Source: DASVTR01 sp033855775
GTDB lineage: Bacteria; Acidobacteriota; Blastocatellia; Pyrinomonadales; Pyrinomonadaceae
Assembly (NCBI GenBank): GCA_033855775.1
Contig: JAWVFT010000114.1
Span: 1-17,600 of the forward strand
Reading direction: 5' to 3'
DNA: 17,600 nucleotides
Part shown: piece after piece, positions 1-6,900 of the stretch
Layout of the letters: each line of letters begins with the position of its first letter
Position numbering within the stretch: position 1 is the first letter of the stretch
Position numbers and translations under genes: made by a program
The notes under the pieces: model-generated
What the model saw: the letters and a program-made list of their open reading frames with translations, nothing else
Databases searched by the model: none
What the model was told of the DNA's origin: nothing

Positions 1-60
1 GCGAGCGCAAACGGCGGCACAATCAGCGTTCCCGAAAGACTCGGCAACGACAACCGCGGC

Positions 61-80
61 TCTCTCTTCGCTAAGAGAGA
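61..80. other. Perfect 8-bp hairpin near the window edge
   Basis: TCTCTCTT (61-68) and AAGAGAGA (73-80) form a perfect stem around a CGCT loop. No T-tract follows on either strand, so I do not call it a terminator. A second small stem, AGCGAC/GTCGCT (121-126/133-138), lies about 40 nt beyond the stop of the 72-residue membrane protein on the minus strand and could be part of its 3' end. I see no gene in 1-173. Confidence 0.35.
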
Positions 81-173
81 AAAGCGATGGCCAAAACTAT
101 CTTCAGCCAGCAAAGAGTGGAGCGACGAGAAAGTCGCTGTACGGAGAGCGCGAGCGTGCGCGCCCCGCCGCTC

Positions 174-392
174 TTACTGGGTAATGTGAATTTCCTCTTC
201 CTTGTTGACGCGGCGCACGAAGAAGATCAGCGCGCAAATAAACGCCACCACGGTCGAAGCAATCGCAAGGTAGAGGAAGCTGTGCCCGCCCTGCAAATCG
301 CTGTGGGTCGCAAATTTGTAGTAGTTGTAGATGGCGAACACCGTCGCCGCCAAACCCACTATCCACGTTACAATGTCTAGCATACTCTTCAT
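174..392 (-). CDS. Small two-helix membrane protein of unknown function
   Basis: This 72-residue protein has two hydrophobic segments, about residues 6-23 (IVTWIVGLAATVFAIYNYY region) and 39-59 (LYLAIASTVVAFICALIFFV region), joined by a short polar loop with HSDLQGGHS. It ends in a charged tail (RRVNKEEEIHITQ), so it is probably an inner-membrane hairpin protein. The start is well supported: GGAGG at 399-403 sits 6 nt before the ATG, and a -10-like TATAAC lies at 424-419. I do not recognise a named family and assign no function. It lies about 200 bp downstream of selB on the same strand but has its own promoter-like signal, so it may be transcribed separately. The coding call rests on the ribosome-binding site and the clean amphipathic pattern. 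Confidence 0.75.
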   Translation of the reverse strand: MKSMLDIVTWIVGLAATVFAIYNYYKFATHSDLQGGHSFLYLAIASTVVAFICALIFFVRRVNKEEEIHITQ

Positions 393-418
393 CTTGAACC
401 TCCGTCGTTCTTGTCAAA

Positions 419-446
419 GTTATACAGAAAAGGGCCGACGAATAAA
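419..446 (-). promoter_or_regulatory. Possible sigma-70 promoter of the small membrane protein
   Basis: Read on the minus strand, TTTATT (446-441) and TATAAC (424-419) are separated by 16 bp. The predicted start of transcription, around 412, would leave a leader of about 20 nt containing the GGAGG site. The -10 matches consensus at five of six positions and the -35 is weak. Confidence 0.35.
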
Positions 447-496
447 GCCGTTGACGCGAAACTTGTTAGTAGTTCAGAAGAGAAACTGTCGGGTTC

Positions 497-518
497 ACCG
501 TCCTTTCCCAAAGACGGT
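497..518 (-). other. Short hairpin downstream of selB
   Basis: ACCGTC (497-502) and GACGGT (513-518) form a perfect 6-bp stem with a 10-nt loop, about 80 nt beyond the selB stop codon. No T-run follows on the minus strand, so termination here is only a possibility. Confidence 0.25.
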
Positions 519-599
519 CTGCTGTTCTTGTTCGGCTGCATGTTACCGCTACAGCACGACGGAAAGCAACCCCCAACGTCAGGCCAAAGGCAATTTGCT

Positions 600-2516
600 T
601 TACAGGATGAGGCGGCGATCTGCGGCGCGGCGCGTGATGCGCTCGCGGTCAAGGTATTCGAGCAGCGGGATGGCGTACTTGCGCGAGATGCCCGCGAGTT
701 CTTTAAAAGCGGCGACATCAATCAGCCGCTCCGGCTCGTGCTGCGCCGCGTAGGCGCGCAGTTTCTCAACCAGTTGCTCCAACGCCTGACGATGCAGCAG
801 GACGTCTTTGTTGATGCGCAGGAGCACGCCCGCGTCGAGCAGCAGTTGCAGAATCTTGCGCCCGTGCTCGCGCGTCGTCGTCGCATGACCGGCGCGAGCG
901 AGGGCTTCATCGAAGGTCGGAGCTTCGAGGGCCGCCGCGAGGTAAACTTCTTCGAGGCGATTGCGCAGGGCCGCGTCGGCTGGCGCGAGCGCGAGACTAT
1001 GTTGGCTGGCGCGGACAATCTCTTTGTCTGAGACGAGTGCCCCCTGCTGTTCGAGGCGTGCGATGACGGCGCGAAAGACTTCCGGCGCGGCGTGCGCGAA
1101 GCGACGCTCGCGCAAGGTTTCGCGCAGCATCCCGCGCGTCAGCGGCTCGCGCTTGTGATGCGCTTCGACCAACGCGAGCGCATCATCAGCTAAACTCTCA
1201 AAGCTCGCGCGCCCGACCTGTATGCCGTCGGCGTCAACAATCGTTCCCTGCTCTACGGCCTGCGCCACAGCTTCTTCCAGCACGCCATCGCGCCAGCCCG
1301 TGCGCGCCGCCAACTCCGCGCGCCGCAGCCCGCGCTCGCCCGCCATCTCTACGAAGAGAGCCAACTGCGCGGCGCGTCCCGCGTTCAAGAGAGTTGAGAG
1401 CCGCGCGCGCGCCTGCGCGACTTCGCGCCCGCGATGCTTGACGGCAAACGCATCGAGCGCTCGCCCGCCCGCAATCGTCTGCGACGGCGAATATGAACGC
1501 AGGATAAAGCGTTCGTCCGGCAGGGCCACGACCTCCGATTCAAAACGCAACTGCGCGAAGCCGGAAGAGCCGGGCCGAATCTCGCCCGCGTCTTCCAACA
1601 CGCGCACGCGCGCCAGGGCTTCCATCGCGCCCAGATGAACGCGCACGCGGGCGCGCGAACGCAGGCCGCGCGGCGCGTTTTTCAAAACATCAATCTGCGC
1701 GTCTATTATCTGCGTCGAACGCAGGCGGCCCGACGGCGCTAATGTCATCCCGCGCTCGATGCTCGCGGCTTCGACGCCGCCCAGATTCACAGCCGTCCGC
1801 TGCCCTGCATGCGCGAGCGCGACCGCCTGGCCGTGAACCTGAAGCCCGCGCACGCGCACATGCGCGCCAGCAGGCAGCAACTCCATCTCGTCGCCTTCGG
1901 CAATCTCGCCCGCGACAAGCGTGCCGGTCACGACCGCCCCGAAGCCCTTCATCGTGAAAGCGCGGTCAACGGGCAGGCGCGCGACCATCTCGTCGGAACG
2001 CGCAGGCACGGCGAGCGCGACTTCGCGCAAGGCTCGCTTGAGTTCGTCAATGCCTGCTCCGCTGCGCGCGCTCGCGGCCAACACCGGCGCGGCTTCGAGA
2101 AACGAACCCGCGACCAACTCTTCCGCTTCGGCGCGGACGAGAGCCAGCAACTCTTCGTCAACCATGTCGGTCTTAGTCAGCACGACGAGGCCCGCCTGCA
2201 CGCCGAGCAAGCGACAAATATCAAAGTGCTCGCGCGTCTGCGGCATCACGCCTTCGTCAGCCGCGATGACGAGGGCCACCAAATCAATGCCGTGCGCGCC
2301 CGCCAGCATATTTTTGATGAAGCGTTCGTGGCCCGGCACGTCCACGAAGCCGATGCGCACGTCCGCCAAATCCAGTTCGGCAAAGCCGAGGTCAATCGTG
2401 ATGCCGCGCCGCTTCTCTTCCGGCAGACGGTCTGCGTCAACGCCCGTCAGAGCGCGCACCAGCGCAGTCTTTCCGTGGTCAATGTGTCCGGCTGTGCCGA
2501 TGATGATTGAACGCAT
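600..2516 (-). CDS. selB: Selenocysteine-specific translation elongation factor SelB
   Basis: SelB is the GTPase that carries Sec-tRNA(Sec) to UGA codons marked by a SECIS element. All G motifs are visible: GHIDHGKT (10-17), the switch GITIDLGF (38-45), DVPGH (59-63) and TKTD (114-117). Beta-barrel domains follow to about residue 340. The C-terminal 290 or so residues form the winged-helix region that binds SECIS RNA and separates SelB from EF-Tu and from IF2-type proteins. At 638 residues it is full length for bacterial SelB. The ATG at 2516 begins the usual MRSIIIGTAGHIDHGKT, but no clear Shine-Dalgarno precedes it; the leader runs straight into a heptamer repeat array. No selA, selD, tRNA(Sec) or UGA-containing gene is visible here, so its partners must lie elsewhere. 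Confidence 0.96.
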   Translation of the reverse strand: MRSIIIGTAGHIDHGKTALVRALTGVDADRLPEEKRRGITIDLGFAELDLADVRIGFVDVPGHERFIKNMLAGAHGIDLVALVIAADEGVMPQTREHFDICRLLGVQAGLVVLTKTDMVDEELLALVRAEAEELVAGSFLEAAPVLAASARSGAGIDELKRALREVALAVPARSDEMVARLPVDRAFTMKGFGAVVTGTLVAGEIAEGDEMELLPAGAHVRVRGLQVHGQAVALAHAGQRTAVNLGGVEAASIERGMTLAPSGRLRSTQIIDAQIDVLKNAPRGLRSRARVRVHLGAMEALARVRVLEDAGEIRPGSSGFAQLRFESEVVALPDERFILRSYSPSQTIAGGRALDAFAVKHRGREVAQARARLSTLLNAGRAAQLALFVEMAGERGLRRAELAARTGWRDGVLEEAVAQAVEQGTIVDADGIQVGRASFESLADDALALVEAHHKREPLTRGMLRETLRERRFAHAAPEVFRAVIARLEQQGALVSDKEIVRASQHSLALAPADAALRNRLEEVYLAAALEAPTFDEALARAGHATTTREHGRKILQLLLDAGVLLRINKDVLLHRQALEQLVEKLRAYAAQHEPERLIDVAAFKELAGISRKYAIPLLEYLDRERITRRAADRRLIL

Positions 2517-2523
2517 AAGAGCA

Positions 2524-2720
2524 GTGACGAGTGACGAGTAACAAGCAGCGAGCCAGAGTAAGAAGTGATGAGTGACGAGCGATGAATAATGAGCGATGAG
2601 CGATAAGCGATGAGTGATGAGTAATGAGCAGAGGCCGATTGCCTTCTACTCGTCGCTCATCGCTCGTCACTCATCAAGGCTTTTCTTCCTGCTCGTCACT
2701 CGTTGCTTGTCGCTCGTCAC
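2524..2720. repeat. Degenerate 7-bp repeat array that inverts on itself (unit near GYGATGA)
   Basis: From 2524 to 2627 the plus strand is about 15 successive 7-bp units close to GTGACGA, GCGATGA and GTGATGA, with one 1-bp slip near 2558-2563. At 2648-2675 and 2691-2720 the same units run in reverse complement (ATCGCTC, GTCACTC). Arms 2566-2585 and 2657-2676 are a perfect 20-bp inverted pair, so a transcript could fold into a long hairpin. The array fills nearly the whole gap between the VWA stop and the selB start. Heptamer tandem repeats of this kind (STRR) are known from cyanobacteria; calling these related would be inference. There are no spacers of CRISPR length. Confidence 0.85.
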
Positions 2721-2722
2721 TG

Positions 2723-4933
2723 TTATTTAACCATCTCGAAATCAATCCACTGTGTCGCCACGCGGTATTTGTCTTTGGCGAGGGCGTCTGTGACGACGAC
2801 TTGGAGGACGTATTCGCCGGGAATCATCTCGTTGCCGAGTTGGACGAGGCCGCCGCCGTTCAGTCGCTTCAAGTCCTGCTGGCCCGTCAGGTCGAAGGGC
2901 ATGACCTTGCCTGTGAAGATGAGTTGGCCGTCACGGAAGAGGCGCAGTTGCGTCGTCAGTTGCGGCGACGGGCTGGCCTTCGCGTTGTAGACGACGTAGC
3001 CGTATTGCATCACCATCCCGCGCGAGAAACGGCGCACGGCGGGGCTGGCCTGCGGGTCTGTGGCGTCCGTCACGTCCTCCGTCTTCCGGGCAGCGTCCGC
3101 GCCCGCGTTGGCCGCGACATCCTCCTGCGCCGGAGGCTGCGTCGCGCTCTTGAGCGTCGCGGGGTCAAGGCCCTGCATGACGATGCCGGAAAGCGTCAGC
3201 CGGTTTTTGTTGATGTCTGGAACCTCTATGAACTGACTGGCGGAGCCGACGCGCTCAGAGGCGGCGTCGCGCAGCGCGGCGCGCAACTGGTAAGCTCCGG
3301 CCTTCTTGACGGGCACGGTCATGTAATAGACGAAGCCGTTGGCGAGCGCGTTCTGGTAAGTCTCGCCGCGCATCCGAATCGTTTGCGTCTTGCTCACTTG
3401 GTCAATCACCGTTCCGTTATCGCCGAAGGTGAACGCGAGCACATCGAAGACGGTCTTGTGCCAGCCGTCTGCTTCCTCCGTGAAGGTCAGGTCGCGGACA
3501 TTGATGTGCAGGATGGAGCGGACGAAGGAGCCTGCTTTCGGGTCGTTGCCGAAGAGCGAAGTCAGGCGCAGGCGCACGCCGCTCGAATTGAAGGGCGACG
3601 TAATCGCGCCGACCATCTGCTGCACGCGCGTGCGACGAGTGGGCACGGCCTTCTCGTCGCTGATGCCGTAAAAGCCTGTGCGCGTCCGGTGGTTCAAGCC
3701 GGGCCGCTTGAGCTTCACGCTGAGACGATGAAAACGGCGGCGGCCCGTCGCGGGGTCAAACGTCGCTTCGTCCGGGCGATAGCCGATGAGGTAATAGCCC
3801 TTCTGGTCATCAAGCACGCGCTTAATGCTGCCTGACAAATCGTTGGTGTTGCGAATAGCGATGCCGCCCGTCTGTTGCGCCAGATAATTGAGGCCGCTCT
3901 GCGTGTCGAAAAGCTCTTTGCTGCGCGTGCTGAGTTGGGATTCAACTTCGTCCGGGCTGAGGCCGGAAGTGTTGTCTGCGGCGGTCAGGCCGAGCGTCTG
4001 CAAGCCGCGCGCGTCCATCGTGTAGATGACGACCGAAGCGCGATTCGCGAGGTCAATCAGGCGGCGCAGGGATTCCAGGAAACGAAAGTTGTCGCTATCG
4101 CTGCCGGTATCGAAGAGCTTGAAGCCTTCGGACAAGAGGAGGATGGATTTGCGTCCGGGCAATTCCCGCATGCCGCGCACGATGTAGTTGACCGCGCCGA
4201 GCGTGCCGATGGCGAACATGTTTTCGCGGAACTCGTTAATTTCGTCAAGCGAGCCGCTCTTGTCTTCCGGCGCTTCCCTGCCGCCGGGCAGTTGCGAACC
4301 CTTCACGAGGTCGCCTTCGAGCGGGGCGAACGCGCCGAAGCGTCCGCGCCCCTGCAAGTTGAAACGGACGCGCTCGATGGCCGCGTAGAGTTGCCGCTTG
4401 TCGGAGGTAAACTCCTGAAGCGCGCCGATGCCGCCGCCCGTGCGGATGATGGCAACGAGGTCGCCGGGCTGCATCTGCTGGTCAACGAATTTCTTCAAAG
4501 CCTGCCGCGTGAAGTGCATGCTCTCGAAAGAGAGGCTCAGGTCGTCAACGACGAGGGCGACTGTGCGGCGCACGTCTTCGGGCTTGAGGCGCGCGGGCGG
4601 CACAGGTGGAGCCGTTTTATCAACGGTCGTTCCCGGCGCGTTTGCGACAGGCTGCCGCGCGCCTTCGCCTTCCAGCGAGACGAAGGAGAAGTTAGTAATC
4701 TTCTGCGAGCGTCCGTCTTCCAGTATCTCCACTTCGTCGGGCCGCAGGTCTGTCACGACATGGCCGTTCTTGTCCGTCACCGTCACGTCCACTTGCACGA
4801 GGTTGGTCGTGATGCGGACGACTTCATCGTCGCCTGATTGACCTTGCTGCGGCAGCGTCGGTGTCGTCTGTCCGAGACTGTTGAGAGCGAGCGAGAACAG
4901 TAGCAGCAACGCGAGCGAGGTTCTTTTCTTCAT
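2723..4933 (-). CDS. Secreted VWA-domain protein of the acidobacterial VWFA-related type
   Basis: This 736-residue exported protein starts MKKRTSLALLLLFSLALNSLGQ, a signal peptide without a lipobox cysteine. Residues 40-90 carry the VDVTVTDKNGHVV...LRPDEVEILEDG segment typical of acidobacterial VWFA-related proteins. The VWA fold follows, with a complete metal-ion-dependent adhesion motif DLSLS (D131, S133, S135), and the YYLIGYRPDE stretch that closes this domain. A beta-rich C-terminal half of about 300 residues has no recognised domain. I chose the ATG at 4933 over the one at 4957 because GGAGA lies 5 nt before it and the signal peptide begins there. These proteins are presumed to act in the periplasm or on the surface in metal-dependent binding, but no ligand is known. 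It diverges from the FKBP gene. Units of the nearby heptamer repeat lie on both sides of it. Confidence 0.9.
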   Translation of the reverse strand: MKKRTSLALLLLFSLALNSLGQTTPTLPQQGQSGDDEVVRITTNLVQVDVTVTDKNGHVVTDLRPDEVEILEDGRSQKITNFSFVSLEGEGARQPVANAPGTTVDKTAPPVPPARLKPEDVRRTVALVVDDLSLSFESMHFTRQALKKFVDQQMQPGDLVAIIRTGGGIGALQEFTSDKRQLYAAIERVRFNLQGRGRFGAFAPLEGDLVKGSQLPGGREAPEDKSGSLDEINEFRENMFAIGTLGAVNYIVRGMRELPGRKSILLLSEGFKLFDTGSDSDNFRFLESLRRLIDLANRASVVIYTMDARGLQTLGLTAADNTSGLSPDEVESQLSTRSKELFDTQSGLNYLAQQTGGIAIRNTNDLSGSIKRVLDDQKGYYLIGYRPDEATFDPATGRRRFHRLSVKLKRPGLNHRTRTGFYGISDEKAVPTRRTRVQQMVGAITSPFNSSGVRLRLTSLFGNDPKAGSFVRSILHINVRDLTFTEEADGWHKTVFDVLAFTFGDNGTVIDQVSKTQTIRMRGETYQNALANGFVYYMTVPVKKAGAYQLRAALRDAASERVGSASQFIEVPDINKNRLTLSGIVMQGLDPATLKSATQPPAQEDVAANAGADAARKTEDVTDATDPQASPAVRRFSRGMVMQYGYVVYNAKASPSPQLTTQLRLFRDGQLIFTGKVMPFDLTGQQDLKRLNGGGLVQLGNEMIPGEYVLQVVVTDALAKDKYRVATQWIDFEMVK

Positions 4934-4969
4934 GGCTTTCTCCAACAGCAACAGCAAGTCTCAACGAGC

Positions 4970-5025
4970 GCGATGAGCGATGAAAGCGCGACGACGCGAG
5001 CCGGAAGAGCCGCGCCTTCATCGCT
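4970..5025. repeat. Inverted repeat with GCGATGA units in the VWA/FKBP divergent gap
   Basis: Arms 4976-4990 and 5011-5025 are complementary at 14 of 15 positions (AGCGATGAAAGCGCG against CGCGCCTTCATCGCT) with a 20-nt loop. Two tandem GCGATGA units (4970-4983) and the reverse-complement unit TCATCGC (5018-5024) are the same heptamer as in the array at 2524-2720. The element lies between two divergent genes, so it could be regulatory or a remnant of a repeat. Confidence 0.6.
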
Positions 5026-5108
5026 ACGCTGTCATGCTTCATCATTGCTTTTGCTTTCCCTGTTTGAATATGCGATGCTTTGCCAAACTAAACCTGAACG
5101 GAGAGATT

Positions 5109-5531
5109 ATGCCAGAGCCAGCAAAAAACGGCGATACGGTTCGCGTTCATTACACGGGCCGCCTGGAGAGCGGAGAGGTCTTTGATTCCTCGGAGGACGG
5201 CGAGCCGCTGGAATTTCAACTAGGCTCAGGACAGGTCATCGCAGGCTTTGATGAGAACGTCACAGGCATGAACGTCGGCGACCAAAAGACCATCACGATT
5301 GAGCCGGCAAACGCCTACGGCGACCGCATCGAAGCCCTCGTCGGGAAAGTTGACCGCGCCCAACTGAACATGGAGGGCGAGCCGCAAGTCGGCATGGAAC
5401 TCCGCCTTCAACTGCCGGACGGTCAGGACATCCCCATCATCATCACAGAAGTCACACCCGACTCTGTGACCTTCGACGCCAACCACCCGCTCGCCGGACG
5501 AACACTCATCTTCGACATCAAGCGCGTCTAA
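5109..5531 (+). CDS. slyD: FKBP-type peptidyl-prolyl isomerase, SlyD-like
   Basis: This 140-residue cytoplasmic protein catalyses cis-trans isomerisation of proline peptide bonds and probably acts as a folding chaperone. The FKBP core is split as in SlyD: residues 7-72 carry VRVHYTGRLESGEVFDSS, FQLGSGQVIAGF and ANAYGDR. An inserted IF chaperone domain spans about 73-120 and ends in VTFDANHPLAGRTLIFDIKRV, the SlyD-type C-terminal strand. Active-site aromatics Y15, F25, F36 and Y70 and residue D26 are present. The metal-binding His/Cys tail of E. coli SlyD is absent. An upstream in-frame start at 4980 would add 43 residues unlike the family. The ATG at 5109, preceded by GGAGAG at a 3-nt spacing, is preferred. 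No signal peptide is seen. Confidence 0.92.
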   Translation: MPEPAKNGDTVRVHYTGRLESGEVFDSSEDGEPLEFQLGSGQVIAGFDENVTGMNVGDQKTITIEPANAYGDRIEALVGKVDRAQLNMEGEPQVGMELRLQLPDGQDIPIIITEVTPDSVTFDANHPLAGRTLIFDIKRV

Positions 5532-5542
5532 GCCAGGGCACA

Positions 5543-5597
5543 AGGCAACGCGCGCCCTTTCGCTTCAGGCACGCGAGGCAACGAGAGCCCTTCGCTT
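5543..5597. repeat. Imperfect 22-23 bp direct repeat in a convergent gap
   Basis: Copies at 5543-5565 and 5576-5597 share AGGCAACG, then CCCTT and CGCTT, differing in four central bases (CGCG against AGAG) and one inserted T; their starts are 33 bp apart. They fill most of the 74-bp gap between the converging FKBP and NYN genes. A 5-bp stem AGGGC/GCCCT (5535-5539/5554-5558) overlaps the first copy and might aid termination of the FKBP gene. Confidence 0.45.
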
Positions 5598-5605
5598 GTC
5601 TTCTG

Positions 5606-6082
5606 CTAGTCATCTTCTTCGACGCCGAAGTAGCGCATCCAGTCTGGAATTTCTTCGTCGGGAATCTGCGGCTCGGTCTTAATCCGGCGCGCGTCGAGCG
5701 ACGCGGCAGCCTGCTCCAATTGCTGCCTGAACTCGCCGGAGCGCACGGCCTGCGCGCCGCAGCGACGAACGTACGCGGCCAACTCGCGGTCTGATGTCAC
5801 GACCTTGAGCGTTCGCCGCTCGCGCGCAGTTTCCACCAACTGCTTGATGCGCTCGTCGGCGTTTGAGCCGCGCTCGCCGTAGAAGACGCGGACGCCTTTG
5901 TAACGCGCGCCGTCAGGGAAATGCGTGAGCGGCGCTCCGTCGAAAACGACCGTCACCGTCGCGCGCTTAACCGCCGCGAACTGCGCCAACTCGTCGAGCA
6001 AACGAAGCCGCGCCGCCTGCTTATCCCTGTGCCAGCCCACACGCTGCGCCATCACATTGTTGCCGTCAACCAGATAACCCAT
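5606..6082 (-). CDS. NYN-domain (YacP-like) putative ribonuclease
   Basis: This 158-residue protein has the PIN-like NYN fold of the YacP/Rae1 group. It opens with MGYLVDGNNVM, where D6 is the first acidic metal ligand. It continues with VVFDGAP (D48), the GSNADERIKQLV motif (D76, E77) and VVTSDREL (D98), the usual acidic cluster for Mg-dependent RNA cleavage. YacP (Rae1) of Bacillus is a ribosome-associated mRNA endonuclease; that activity here is by homology only. I chose the ATG at 6082 rather than a TTG three codons upstream, because family members begin at this methionine; neither start has a strong Shine-Dalgarno. It lies 107 bp downstream of nth on the same strand, with a hairpin between them, so it may be only partly co-transcribed. 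The C-terminus is acidic (GVEEDD). Confidence 0.85.
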   Translation of the reverse strand: MGYLVDGNNVMAQRVGWHRDKQAARLRLLDELAQFAAVKRATVTVVFDGAPLTHFPDGARYKGVRVFYGERGSNADERIKQLVETARERRTLKVVTSDRELAAYVRRCGAQAVRSGEFRQQLEQAAASLDARRIKTEPQIPDEEIPDWMRYFGVEEDD

Positions 6083-6111
6083 CAACGCCAAAGTAACAGG
6101 CCGACAGTCAA

Positions 6112-6151
6112 ATTAAAAGAGAGAGCGCGGCTATCAAAGACGGGCAGCCGC
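6112..6151 (-). terminator. Possible weak terminator between nth and the NYN gene
   Basis: On the minus strand GCGGCT (6151-6146) pairs with AGCCGC (6132-6127) across a 13-nt loop, followed by a pyrimidine-rich GCTCTCTCTTTTAATTT. The T-tract starts about ten bases after the stem, so this is an imperfect intrinsic terminator that could reduce read-through into the NYN gene. Confidence 0.35.
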
Positions 6152-6189
6152 AACGAAGATTGAGCGTTGACTCAAACGACGGCAGCGTC

Positions 6190-6900
6190 TCAAATCAACT
6201 GGTGGCCGTAGTCGCAGTATTCAACGATTGGGCAACGCTCGCAGGCCGGGTCGCGAGGGCGGCAGAGGGCGCGACCGTGGCGAATCAGGTTGACGTGGAA
6301 GGAGTAGAACTTTCCGGGCGGCACGATGTTGTTCATGATTTCGTGCGCGCGGGCGTCCGCGCATTTCTGCGGAATCAAGCCGACGCGCCGCAGGATGCGG
6401 AAGATGTGCGTGTCGAGCGGGAAGATTTCTTTGCGGCAGGCGAAGAGCAAGGTGCAGGCGATGGTCTTCGGGCCGAGGCCGCGAAACTGTTTGAGATAAC
6501 GCGCGGCCTCTTCGGCTGGCATCTCGTGCAGGAAGCTGAGGTCGAGCGCGCCGTGTTGCTCCTTGATTTGGCGGAGCAGGCTTTTGATGACGGAGGCTTT
6601 TTGATTGGCGAGGCCGCCGGAGCGAATCGTCGCGGCGATGGTTGATTCGCGCGCTGAAAGAAGCGCGTCCCAGTTTGGGAAACGTTTCCTGAGGGCGGCG
6701 AAGGTGCGGTGGCTGTTGGTGTCGCTCGTGGCCTGCGAGAGGATTATCTGGACGAGCATGTCGAGCGGGTCGGAGCTTCGCTCGTTTGCCGGCACGCCGT
6801 AGGCGCGTTCTAGATTCTGGATGATGTAGCGGACGGGCTTGTCTTCGCCCGCGCCGCCGTGTTCCGTGTGCGCCGACTTACGCGGCGAGGACGCGCTCAT
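6190..6900 (-). CDS. nth: Endonuclease III-family DNA glycosylase with [4Fe-4S] cluster
   Basis: This 236-residue HhH-GPD protein would remove oxidised pyrimidines and nick the abasic site in base excision repair. The helix-hairpin-helix is at 138-150 (KQFRGLGPKTIAC), with the catalytic lysine at K145, and LDTHIFRI supplies the catalytic aspartate D163. Both are the residues expected for a bifunctional glycosylase/AP lyase. Four cysteines at C213, C220, C223 and C229 give the exact C-x6-C-x2-C-x5-C cluster loop. LSQATSD (54-60) stands in place of the usual LSAQATD. The N-terminus is about 20 residues longer than in E. coli Nth and looks disordered. The start codon lies inside the end of bshA (23-bp overlap) and lacks a Shine-Dalgarno, which suggests translation coupled to bshA. 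The exact substrate range cannot be read from sequence. Confidence 0.93.
   Translation of the reverse strand: MSASSPRKSAHTEHGGAGEDKPVRYIIQNLERAYGVPANERSSDPLDMLVQIILSQATSDTNSHRTFAALRKRFPNWDALLSARESTIAATIRSGGLANQKASVIKSLLRQIKEQHGALDLSFLHEMPAEEAARYLKQFRGLGPKTIACTLLFACRKEIFPLDTHIFRILRRVGLIPQKCADARAHEIMNNIVPPGKFYSFHVNLIRHGRALCRPRDPACERCPIVEYCDYGHQLI

Noticed and set aside
87..380. A 97-codon plus-strand frame at the left end
   Set aside because: It overlaps the well-supported 72-residue membrane protein on the other strand and looks like random Arg-rich translation.
2524..2720. CRISPR-like array
   Set aside because: Units are 7 bp, contiguous and without spacers; there is no cas gene nearby.
2624..3835. 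A 403-codon plus-strand open frame opposite the VWA gene
   Set aside because: It is rich in Arg, Ala, Val and His with no domain pattern, and lies antisense to a gene with a clear signal peptide and VWA motif; GC-rich DNA produces such frames.
3875..4837. A 320-codon plus-strand open frame
   Set aside because: It is antisense to the VWA domain and has no ribosome-binding site or recognisable motif.
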